64,000 bases of DNA, taken from NCBI RefSeq assembly GCF_050908995.1, contig NC_135123.1:11656001-11720000 (forward strand), in the 5' to 3' direction. Made by a program: the position numbers and the translations under genes. The notes beneath the pieces were generated by a model. It did no database searches and had not been told where the DNA came from. It saw only the letters and a list, made by a program, of their open reading frames with translations. This document shows, piece by piece, positions 37,133-45,862 of this stretch (its first letter is position 1; every line of letters begins with the position of its first letter). The stretch is from Andrena cerasifolii (taxonomy: Eukaryota > Arthropoda > Insecta > Hymenoptera > Andrenidae).

Positions 37133-38421
37133 GGGTAAGTCCGCTATAGTTCGACCACCGGGAGATTCCGGCCAGTGTTGATATTTTAAGACACTGTGTG
37201 TCATTGATACAAAAGAATTGGATGCGCTTGTTGTTGATCTTGCATTGACCACTGTGGCAAATATATATTCAAATTATAAGAAGCACTTAAGACTTTATGC
37301 GAGTCTGAAAGTTTCTAGATCAAGTTACAGTGCTGATGATATTTGAAAGACAGGTAAGTTTATTTACACTATTCCGATATTGGGGGATATAATATGCATA
37401 AAACTACAGTGTCGCCCCAAGAATACGTATGTATTCGTTTTTAATTGATTTTGACAAGGTGGTCGACCACTCCTGACATGCGGGCAGGGCTTGAAACCTG
37501 TTAAAATATCGATTTCAGTTCTCCAAACCGTTATGAAGAACCTTTATTCTGAATAACTGTTACGAAGAACCGAAATTTCCAACTATTATCTATTTCAGTT
37601 ACGGTTCCTATTTCCTTCCTCATGTCGGTTCCATAACCGTTATTTTTTCGGTTCTATATCGGTTCCGAAACGGTTCCAGAATAAATTCTTGTATCGACTT
37701 TTCCCTAATTGATATCATTAATTATTGTAGCTGCAGATTACTGTATATGTGCATATTCTTCACAAAATCCTTATAGAAAAAGAGGAAACATTTATACATA
37801 TCATATACAATAAAGCGTTGATATAAATAAATCAGCCACAAATTTTTTACATTCACACACACTAGGGTATCATTCAGAATAGGATGTTAAAAGTTTCTCC
37901 TGTTCTATAAGGATTTTGTAAAAAAGATGAACATCTACAGAAATCTGCAGCTACGATAATGAATGATATCAATTAGGGAAAAGTCGATATAAGAATTGAT
38001 TCTGGAACCGTTTCAGAACCGATATAGAACCGAAAAAGTAACGGTTATGGAATCGATATGAAGAGGGAAATAGGAACCGTAACCGAAGCAGATAATATTT
38101 GGAAATTTCGGTTCTTCATAACAGTTATTCGGAATAAAAGTTCTCCATAACCGTTTTAATCAGAAACTTTATATAACAGTTTTAAACAGTTATTTTCGGA
38201 ATCGTTTCAACTCCTGCATGCGGGTGAGACCGGCCAATTGCAGTGCCAATGTTTTTGGTTGAAAATGAAAATAAATATTTGAATTTATCGCACACTATAA
38301 TTTATGTATACTCCAAATTGCTTGGGCTCTGCTTTAATTTCTACAAAACGACAAGAATGTGAAAAACAACGATGCTACAATTTCTTTTCCAAAAAGTGGT
38401 CGAACTATCCCGAACTTACGA
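37133..38421. mobile_element. TA-flanked DNA element (host of a nested insertion)
   Basis: The outer element begins GGGTAAGTCCGCTATAGTTC and ends, on the minus strand, TCGTAAGTTCGGGATAGTTC; the match continues through GACCAC. TA dinucleotides flank it (37131-37132, 38422-38423), as expected for Tc1/mariner-type targets. After removing the inserted 732-bp element and one copy of its target octamer, about 549 bp remain. No transposase is readable, so it is non-autonomous or decayed. An internal stretch near the nested insertion (GTGGTCGACCAC and GAGACCGGCC) repeats motifs found at its ends. Its ends also resemble those of the element at 52697-53296. TA alone is a weak duplication, so the superfamily is tentative. 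Confidence 0.68.
37485..38216. mobile_element. Foldback hAT-type element, 732 bp, perfect 8-bp duplication
   Basis: The octamer catgcggg is exactly duplicated at 37477-37484 and 38217-38224. The ends are CAGGGCTTGAAAC on the left and CAGGAGTTGAAAC on the minus strand at the right. The two arms are each roughly 300 bp (about 37485-37785 and 37895-38216), inverted copies sharing AACGGTTCC-like motifs repeated many times, CTAATTGATATCATT, AGCTGCAGATT and AAAATCCTTATAGAA. A loop of about 110 bp separates them. It sits inside the TA-flanked element at 37133-38421, so it inserted later. No coding capacity. Confidence 0.85.
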
Positions 38422-38423
38422 TA

Positions 38424-41378
38424 TATATAAAAATATTTTTCCATTTCGTGCAAAGGTTAGTCATTACGAGGAGCTGTGACATCCGCGATATTTCAGGGCA
38501 TGAAGAAATTGATATAGAATCGTTCCGAATTCATTGAACGTAAAAAAAACTGCTCCCTCGTTAATGATTTAGCGGACTAAATGAAATTACTGACCCGCAA
38601 CGGGATGGCAACTTTACTTATTCAGACCGACTCGCCGCGGCCGCGGTGAGGTGATTACCGATATCGTCCACCGCGGTAAAAATATTACGCGTTTTTGGTT
38701 GTTGAGTGAATTTCATGAACCTGAATACGATATGAGGTTCGAACGGGAGCCAATATTTCAGCAAATCCGTTCACGCTGTACGCGCTACGTTTAAAAACAG
38801 GGAATACTAGAAAATTCTCGGTTTTCGTAGATTGAAACAAACACGGCTGGACCGGTCTACATGTGCCTGTATCTCGCTTTTCGAATCATTGAGAAAAAGG
38901 GAGCACAAGAGTTTACACGTTTATATTTTACGCTCACCACGCGCGTTTTCTACCCTAAACGCAGCCGTTAAAAGCATTTGCGGTTACCCCTTAAGCCGGA
39001 CTATGTACGACTCGCTATAACGAGAGGAGATGGTTTTACATCGAGGTTCGAAAGGTTGCGAAAAAAAAAATAGAAATCGTTGGAATAACGATCGATTTTA
39101 CTATGAAACAGACGAAATTTTTTTCAGACTGCATTGTTTATTTAACAAGAGACAAATGGGTACCGCGGTTCTTTTTTACTGACGAACATTTAGAAATTAT
39201 ATTTTTCACACTTGTAATTATAAATAACGAAGTCAAACGCGTCACTATGAATGTTATCAATAAAAAAACACTTTGTATCACGCGTTCGGAATATTCGTCA
39301 AGGTGTATAATATGTATTTTTGAAACTGAGAACAGCGTACTTATTTAGTATGCAAATGGCGAGAGTATGGTATGTATGCAGAACCTTTAACAAACGGAGA
39401 ATGAAAATGGCCGAATGCTGATGCTGACACTTCTATTCTGTACTCAGTGACGAAAACTCCAATATCATCGATAATATCGCGGCGCGAAGAATTTCATATA
39501 ATGAACGATCAAATATTTCCATCTTTCACTGGATTGGTGGGGACGTCGTCATCGACGGATTAACACGACCGAATTTTCGCCGCTGCCTTTATAATATTCG
39601 TTAATTACCAGCCGATTTGCGTATTACCATTAATTTCTGTCTCGCGTAATTGCGTGGATTTAATGCAGAGGCGCGTAAACTGATTATCGGTGACAATTAT
39701 GAGGTGGGGGACAATTGCGGGTTCGCCGGAAGCGAACTCCAATAAAGTGGACTTACGAAATTTCGGAAGACCCACGCGCCCACGTACCGAATTCGCCATA
39801 TTCCATTTTTACGTGGCGATTTTGCGTTGCTCAGGTGGCAAAAGAGCTTAATCAATGTAATCACAGGTTGGGCAAAGTTTAACAGCCGAGGATTCTTCCA
39901 TTCAGTCAATTCCTAAGCCCGCGACCATCTCCAAGTGCTTTTCAGGTAAATAGTTCCTAATCTTAGGCTTTGCTTTTATTCGGAATACTTTACCTAACAT
40001 TCAGATTCCCCTCTTTCGAATTACACACACTAAAGGAAGAGTCCTCGACACAGCGGAGAAGGAGCTTAAGTCAACTCCCCAAGAAGCTACCACAATATCT
40101 CTGCTAGCACAACGTTCCAGCGGGCAGCGCACAGAGACCACAAGTCAACACACATAGCCACGCGTCTTGTGGAATCAAGAACCGCGCAAACCCCAGAGAA
40201 GCATATGAAACAGCGAGCACGTTCGACGGAAGCATTATTTCGCGCGTGTGTGTGTGTGTGCGTGCGTCGATAAGAAGTCAAAACGACGGGGATCGTCTTC
40301 ACCCATTCAGGGAATAAAAGTTTCGACTTCGGAGCGTCCGAAGAGGAAACTTTATATCGAAGGGGATGCTCGGCTGGTTTTTCGTTGAGGAATCCACGTT
40401 GCCACTGACGACCGGCAGGAAATCCCAAGTAAAAACACTTTCGAGGGAGTCGTTCGCCCCTGCGAGCCTAGCGTGGGGCATTATATTTTCGGCAAATATA
40501 ATCGTTTCATATATCTGTGCGTCGCATTCAAAACGCTTTTGTGCCAGTGGCAGCGTCGACTCCGTCGAAATGCTGGGGTGGCAGGAGGAAGGTTTGCTTG
40601 TGGCGGTGATAAATTATGGACTCGTCTAATATCATTTCTCTTTGCGACTTAGTAGCTTTTGAAATATACCACCGCACCGTATTTCGTCGCTCAAAAGGCT
40701 CCTGTACAGGATGCTTCACTTAACTGGGCTGCTGCTAGGGAAACAGTGGCTGCACACACGTTGCAGATACTTTCTTTCCCCTTTTTCTAACAGGACCGCA
40801 TAGTTTGCTCGGGACAGTGTCGTAGTCAATGACAAATGGGTTTGTCAGTACAGGATACGGCAGTTCTTAGATCTAAAGGGCAGAAGGAATGTCCCGAAGG
40901 GAGTACAGGAGTATATCCAGCACTGTCTCTACTAGTTTCACGTGAAAGTAGAGTTCTGCGACAAAAGGTGGCAATTACTTTTGCACGCAATTTTTAACTG
41001 TTTTAGAGACTAATGTTGGTAGGAGCGTCTTGGCCATCTTTTCGCCTGAATAAACCAAAACTCCTCTTGGGTGTCTTCTTGTAACGCGCAGAGCAACGGG
41101 GATGTTGCAGGCGGTCCCGTTGAGTGAAACACCCTGTACCGGATTGCAGCTGGTGCTTTCCAGTTCCCGGAAAAATAACCGGAGAAGCATAGGAAGAGGA
41201 GAAGGTTTTCGTCGCGTTTCGAAGTACCTACGCGGTGTTTGCATTAGCTTGTTCGCCATGATGCACATCCGTTCTGGGTTGCTTGGATGAACGCGTGTGT
41301 TTAGTTACTCTGCGGTGTCTTGCGTGGACCGACACGCTTTGCAAAACAGGATGGGCTTGCAGGAAAAATGCAGCCTTC
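38424..41378. other. Noncoding stretch, no gene seen
   Basis: Short unrecognised frames only. A GC palindrome CCGCGGCCGCGG lies at about 38635-38648, and a TG microsatellite at 40241-40266 is listed separately. The motif AAACACCCTGTAC near 41127-41139 resembles ends seen in some mariner-like elements but has no partner nearby. Confidence 0.45.
40241..40266. repeat. CG/TG microsatellite
   Basis: Alternating purine-pyrimidine run: CGCGCG followed by about eight TG units and CGTGCG. Such runs are prone to slippage and can adopt Z-DNA. No gene is associated. Confidence 0.85.
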
Positions 41379-41380
41379 TA

Positions 41381-41513
41381 AAGGTGGCCGTTCCAATGTG
41401 CGGGTGGCGACTGCGGCCGGCGACGGTCCCACTAGTGCGAGGGAGAAGTATGTATCTGTTTCTCCCTTGCACTAGTGGGGCCGTCGCCGGCCGCACGTTG
41501 GAACGGCAGCCTT
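41381..41513. mobile_element. GC-rich palindromic MITE, 133 bp, TA-flanked
   Basis: The left arm reads AAGGTGGCCGTTCCAATGTG, then GCCGGCGACGGTCCCACTAG and TGCGAGGGAGAA. The right arm is the inverted counterpart: TTCTCCCTTGCACTAG, TGGGGCCGTCGCCGGCCGC, ACGTTGGAACGGCAGCCTT. TA dinucleotides lie at both limits (41379-41380, 41514-41515). The left arm carries an extra 13 bases between GTGCG and GCCGGCG, resembling an imperfect duplication of the neighbouring GGCGAC motif. The frames across it (117 codons plus, 106 minus) are readings of the palindrome, not genes. The superfamily is tentative because TA is a weak duplication. Confidence 0.65.
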
Positions 41514-41515
41514 TA

Positions 41516-42752
41516 CTGACCGAGAATTGGTTGCTGCGACGATTGCAACTTGGAACCTGTAAGTACTGGCGGGTCCCTAAGAGAACTATGGACAAACATT
41601 TGGAAGAAGTTAACGTTATCACCAATGCTTCTGTCGAATGTAATGGATGACCTAAATGAATGGAGATCGAAGAATTTGAGAACGCCTATTGCGAAGCCTA
41701 CCGACTTGATCATGATATATTAATTCCGATATCAATAGACTTATTTAATTCTTTGGAATCTATCTTGGATTCGATTGGTTCGCCGAGGTGCATAAGCTGA
41801 ATTGTAGTAGGAACATTTATTTTCATAGTAGGACACAATCATGATTCATTCGACTGTTTCGATTGATAAAATCTAGCCGTTTCATAATTCAATGTACAAT
41901 AATTATCAGATTTAGCTCTCTCGAAGAAGGGTCATTTCATTTATAATAACGCGGCGCAAGCTGCTTGGTCACGTAGACTTCAACGTAACGTTCTCCGCAC
42001 CCTTTATTACCGCTATTATTCATAATGCCGCCTCTTTAATTAATGCGCCCCTTTTTTCCGTCCCACCGCCGCGGCACCGGTCACTAACAAGGGAAGTTCT
42101 ATAACCTCCGTCTCCAATTTAAGAAACGCGGCATGTTCTGTATGGTGTTAAAAAAAAAAAGTGATGAATACTCCCTCTTTCTGGCTGCACTACTTTCTTT
42201 AATTATTATCTTTTAGCTGACTTTCCTTTTTTGTCGGAGTGAGGAACGACCTCTGGGATTTTCGCTCTTTTTAAAATTCATCTGTACGGAATTGTCGCTA
42301 CTGTTACGCTTCATAATCCTCTAATTTGCGATAATAACGATGCGATTCTAATTGCAAGTGTATGTTCGAGTGAATGATTTTTCGAACTGTATCGCTTTGC
42401 AGTGCAAACGCCTTAATTATTAATACGTGCATGATACGGGTTATTAGTGGCACGGATCATCGAGGTTTAGAATAAATTCGGGACATTGCTTACCGATCTT
42501 TTCAATTCCTTCTTAAGTGGTGTCAATTAGAAGACATGAAGGAATCTTCTTAAATGTTGCAAATTTGGAGATATTCGGGTCTCACCTGAAACAAACAAAG
42601 CAAATTTTAACGTTTTAACATTTAACTTTTTAATTCAAACATTTGAATCTATCTTATCATGTTAACTTAAACAGACGATAACTTAAACTAATCTTAATTT
42701 CTTGCTCGGTTTAGAATGAAGGGAATAATTTAAATACCCGTCAGCATATCAT
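41516..42752. other. Noncoding stretch, no gene seen
   Basis: AT-rich with no recognisable frame. A run of 10 A lies at about 42151-42160. I see no repeat boundary before the TTAA-flanked element. Confidence 0.5.
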
Positions 42753-42756
42753 TTAA

Positions 42757-42874
42757 GGGGGTGTACCCTTTACTAAAGATAGTAAAAAAACGGGAAATCT
42801 TCATCGAGCCGTTGACTTGTAAAAAAATCCACAAAGTCTACACGTTTTCCGAGGGTTCAAACGGATATACCCCC
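42757..42874. mobile_element. TTAA-flanked piggyBac-like MITE, 118 bp
   Basis: TTAA lies at both ends (42753-42756, 42875-42878), the canonical piggyBac target duplication. Directly inside are inverted ends GGGGGTGTACCC (left) and GGGGGTATATCC (right, minus strand). The interior is a short unrelated AT-rich spacer with no coding capacity. TTAA plus a G-rich inverted end is good but not conclusive evidence, because TTAA is common in AT-rich DNA. The 10-of-12 match of the ends makes chance unlikely. Confidence 0.65.
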
Positions 42875-42878
42875 TTAA

Positions 42879-44405
42879 GACGAAACAAAAATACGTATAC
42901 GCCGGCGGGAAATTAGTGGGAAATAACGAACATATCAGCTATCGTAGGGACTACTACTGCCAACACAGAACCTTCAATTCCATGCATACATACTTCGCTA
43001 CCTACTGAAAAACATTACCAAACATAATTTCCATTTTCTTAAAAGGTGGTTTTAGGCCGTTCTGAAAATGTGCTTCTCAATTAGCGAAGCGCATCACTAG
43101 GCAGAGAATTTCCTCGCGAACACTATCCCACGAATCGATCCGATATGGAGGAAATTTAGAAAGAAGCTGCACTCGACACCGGTGTATCATTTTCAGCGCT
43201 ATTGAAACCGCAAGCTGGAACGCTAACCGAAATCGTGCCTCACACTTTTATCAGGAAGCTTCCTCGCGTATCCGACGATTTAGTAGAAGCCAGATACGAT
43301 TCGTTTAGATAGGCGTAGGTACACACATAGCTGTTTCTAAAAAAAAAAAAAAAAATCCGCGTGGACCCCAAACTCGGGAGTACAGTAACCGGGAGCATTC
43401 GACGGCTCCGCTTTCCTGGCCCCTCCGGCGGATCTCCACTCGTCGTCACGCGAAAAACCGCGCCATCGAGAATTCATTATTCACCGATTAATTACTTTTC
43501 AGCCTCGATAAACATGGCCCCACCGATTTCTGGCTTGTATCGGACACCACCCGGCAACTCATAAATACGGGTGTTCCGTTTTATCCGCAAATAGTTTCCT
43601 CCAGGCGGATTAAAGCCACCCTTTTTCCCCCCCGGCCGCGCGAGATGACGTTCTGTTTGCTTTTTATTAGTTGCAGCGGCGGTGCAGAGTCACACTTGGA
43701 AATGGGGGAAACGCGGGCTTTTACGTCGGCTGTTTCCCGGCCGCAGAATTTCGTCGATACATCGGGGAGAGGGCTCGAAAAGTTTTGTTGCACCGGCAGA
43801 GGCGGCGATGCGGAATTTTCCGCGATAAGTTTTATGCCCCTCAATAACAGGGTTCATTTGGAGGTGGAACAATGCAGAGCACGGGAAAACCTAACGCCGG
43901 CTACGCCGACGCGACAATGGTGTGGTAACTTTGCCGCTATTCGGGGAAGTGGAGTGAACGTTGTTTGCTGTACGTATATTGGTGGGTGCTGTGCACAGGG
44001 TGTTGCGAAAGGTGACGAAGAGTTTAGTAGCCGCAGAAATTAGGTGGCTACTTTCTTGGGAATACTTAGAAGAATTCGCGGGTATCGGGAGGAGTAGAAC
44101 GCATCCAAATGTTCATTCTAGGTGTAATGACTTTAATCACGATGCACGCGAAATAAATATCAACGCCTTTCCGGGACGTGCAATGTTCTTCGAGCTTTCG
44201 ATACATCAGCCTGTAACTCGAAACAGACATTCGACTTAGCGGCCTGGTGTAAAAAAGAAGCCCAGAGAAACGAGCCCGATAACATGAAAATGTTGCACAG
44301 CTAAGGGCGAACGCTATCGGTATTCACGCAGTCTCGTGAAAAAAACTTCCATTTGCAGTTACTTTCCGGTGGCAACGAATGTTCCTACTGCAGTTCCATT
44401 TCCAG
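42879..44405. other. Noncoding stretch, no gene assigned
   Basis: A 17-base A-run lies at 43339-43355. Frames on both strands at 43581-44043 overlap each other and match no family. ACAGGGTGTTGCGAAA near 43995-44010 resembles a transposon end but has no partner. Confidence 0.4.
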
Positions 44406-44678
44406 GTCGAGAGCGACGTTAGCGTTTCGGAAAAGTCCCGCAGGAAGGCGAAACAGTCGTGTCAAGACGTCGTGCTCGATAATTTCGATTACCTATCGCT
44501 GAACTACGGCGGACCGAACTTCAGCTGCCTAGTTTGCCAACTAATTAACATACGGATACCGGTGCGCCGCTCGATTCCGTTTGCGTTACACATCGAAGTA
44601 ATACTGACGGACCGGAAGCTAACGATTCCTGTGCGCGGTTCCAATCGCGGGTATTTACGATCAACTAATTGCGGGTAA
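44406..44678 (+). CDS. Exon-like open frame, unassigned
   Basis: A frame follows a good-looking splice acceptor (pyrimidine-rich CCTACTGCAGTTCCATTTCCAG ending at 44405; shown here only as position) and runs 90 codons to TAA. It begins VESDVSVSEKSRRKAKQSC and contains LNYGGPNFSCLVC, a mixed composition with Cys spacing rather than low complexity. If real it would be a terminal exon in phase 0. I do not recognise the protein and see no upstream exon, no poly-A signal close after the stop, and a transposon copy begins within about 70 bases. It could equally be chance. The frame also extends upstream to an ATG at 44379 without needing splicing. Confidence 0.18.
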   Translation, partial: VESDVSVSEKSRRKAKQSCQDVVLDNFDYLSLNYGGPNFSCLVCQLINIRIPVRRSIPFALHIEVILTDRKLTIPVRGSNRGYLRSTNCG

Positions 44679-44743
44679 AATTCAAAGGATGCGCCGAGGC
44701 GAGCGAGTGATTCGATTCTGAAAGATCTGTGCAGTGGTTGTAT

Positions 44744-44875
44744 GAAGAAAACTGACATTTGTGCTTTAAATGAATTCTTTATAATCACCTGATGAGTTCT
44801 ATTGAATTTGCACTGAAAATATTTGTATCCCTTCGACTCGGCTCCCCCCAATTTTAAATCCTCAGTGCGCCACTG
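44744..44875 (-). mobile_element. Truncated second copy of the 18.2-kb hAT-like MITE
   Basis: Read on the minus strand from 44875, this begins CAGTGGCGCACTGAGGATTT and then follows the element at 18216 through GGGGGAGCCGAGT, GAAGGGATA, AATTCAATA, AACTCAT, AGGTGATT and CAGTTTTCTT before similarity fades near 44744. The second inverted end (CATTGGCGCAGCC-like) is missing, so the copy is truncated or eroded. It shows that the family is repeated in this genome, and its greater divergence from the copy with an intact duplication suggests an older insertion. Confidence 0.8.
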
Positions 44876-45239
44876 GAACTGTGGCTGCAAAAATAGTATT
44901 AACAATTGGTAATAGGGCGATTGCTAAGTAATCTACGGAATTAAATCTGTAACAAGCTAACACGGGCTTATCAAACATTTCCCTAGCAGAGGAAACTACC
45001 TGCAGCCAGTTTGTACGGTCGAACGTGCAATTATCTGAGCCCTGAATTATGAAATGTTTAATGCGTGTTTGAAGTGCGACGGTGGTCTCAGGAAACAAGG
45101 GTCCTGCTCCTGGTGGCATAATTTATGACCATTCTCCGGGAGCCCTAATGCACGGCTCGACAATATTTACGGGGAGGTAATATGTGTTGCAATTTAATTA
45201 GGAATATAAAAGGAGAGTGGTACGCGGGGGCCTAGAGTC
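44876..45239. other. Noncoding spacer, no gene seen
   Basis: Between the truncated MITE and the LINE fragment I see only a short minus-strand frame with no recognisable domain. Confidence 0.45.
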
Positions 45240-45282
45240 GTGCTGGCAAGGCTGAAAGATTACTCTCTAACGAAGTATCTCC

Positions 45283-45702
45283 ATGGTACATGTAGTCTAT
45301 CGTCCAGGTTTATCCTATCATCTCTCTCACCTTATCCAGCGAGTTCAAAACTCCTGTTTGCGTTTTTCTTTTTGTGTCCCGAAGTACGATCATATCGCTC
45401 AGCTATATGTCAAAACGTCTTGGTTACGTATGCCTCAGCGCTGGATTTTCCATTTATGTTGTATCGTTCACAAAATACTCTCATCTCACGTCCCGCCTTA
45501 TCTCTATAATATTCTTCGCGATAATCATTCTTACCATGGGCCTAATTCTCTCTCTACTCGACACCAAAGTCTCCTTTCCATACCGACACACTTGACACCT
45601 AAATTTGAATCATCCTTCGCTTATATTTTGGCTCATTACTGTAATTCCCTCCCACCTGATATTCGAGGTCTAAATTCGTTTCCTGATTTTCTAGTTTCTT
45701 AA
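45283..45702 (+). pseudogene. LINE reverse-transcriptase C-terminal fragment
   Basis: An open 139-codon frame ending in TAA. Recognisable landmarks in order are IQRVQNSCLRFSF (residues about 18-30), the RNA-proximal DHIAQ stretch (about 36), FHLCCIVHKIL (about 55-65), PPYLYNILRDN (about 70-80), LLSIPTHLTPKFESSFAY (about 97-114) and NSLPPDIRGLNSF (about 121-133). These follow the order seen in the region after the catalytic domain of many insect LINEs. The catalytic FADD-type motif lies upstream and is not present, so it cannot encode an active enzyme. That it is still open suggests a fairly young copy. Clade (Jockey, CR1 or I) cannot be settled from this part alone; the AAT tail would fit I-like elements. 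Confidence 0.82.
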
Positions 45703-45841
45703 TGTTAGTTAGTTTTTAGTCATTTAGTTAGTTATTTAGTTATGGTTAGGCTTCTAACAGTATTGTACTGCAGCCTCGCCATTTACTTCGCTTGTCTTTG
45801 TGTATTATTTTCTTCTCTGGATGTGTCAAGTAATAAAGACG

Positions 45842-45862
45842 AATAATAATAATAATAATAAT
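45842..45862 (+). repeat. (AAT)n tail of the LINE
   Basis: Seven AAT units immediately after AATAAAGACG. This is the 3' tail generated with the LINE insertion rather than an independent microsatellite. Confidence 0.85.

Larger units (their letters stand above)
45240..45862 (+). mobile_element. 5'-truncated LINE, reverse-transcriptase C-terminus and 3' UTR
   Basis: This is the 3' end of a non-LTR retrotransposon: the end of its reverse-transcriptase frame (45283-45702), about 140 bases of 3' untranslated sequence, AATAAAGACG, and an AAT trinucleotide tail at 45842-45862. The protein reading resembles the conserved C-terminal region of insect Jockey/CR1/I-type elements. The rest of the element upstream is absent, the usual result of incomplete reverse transcription. 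The exact left limit is uncertain (a stop lies in frame shortly before 45283), and I found no clear target duplication. Confidence 0.8.

Noticed and set aside
41297..41650. 117-codon plus and 106-codon minus frames
   Set aside because: Both are readings across the GC-rich palindrome at 41381-41513, whose symmetry keeps both strands open.
43339..43355. 17-base A-run as a retrotransposed-gene poly-A tail
   Set aside because: No coding remnant or AATAAA precedes it at the right distance, and no target duplication flanks it.
41127..44010. AAACACCCTGTAC at 41127-41139 and ACAGGGTGTTGC near 43995 as ends of one mariner-like element
   Set aside because: The motifs are about 2.9 kb apart, are short, have other elements between them and lack further inverted similarity or readable transposase.
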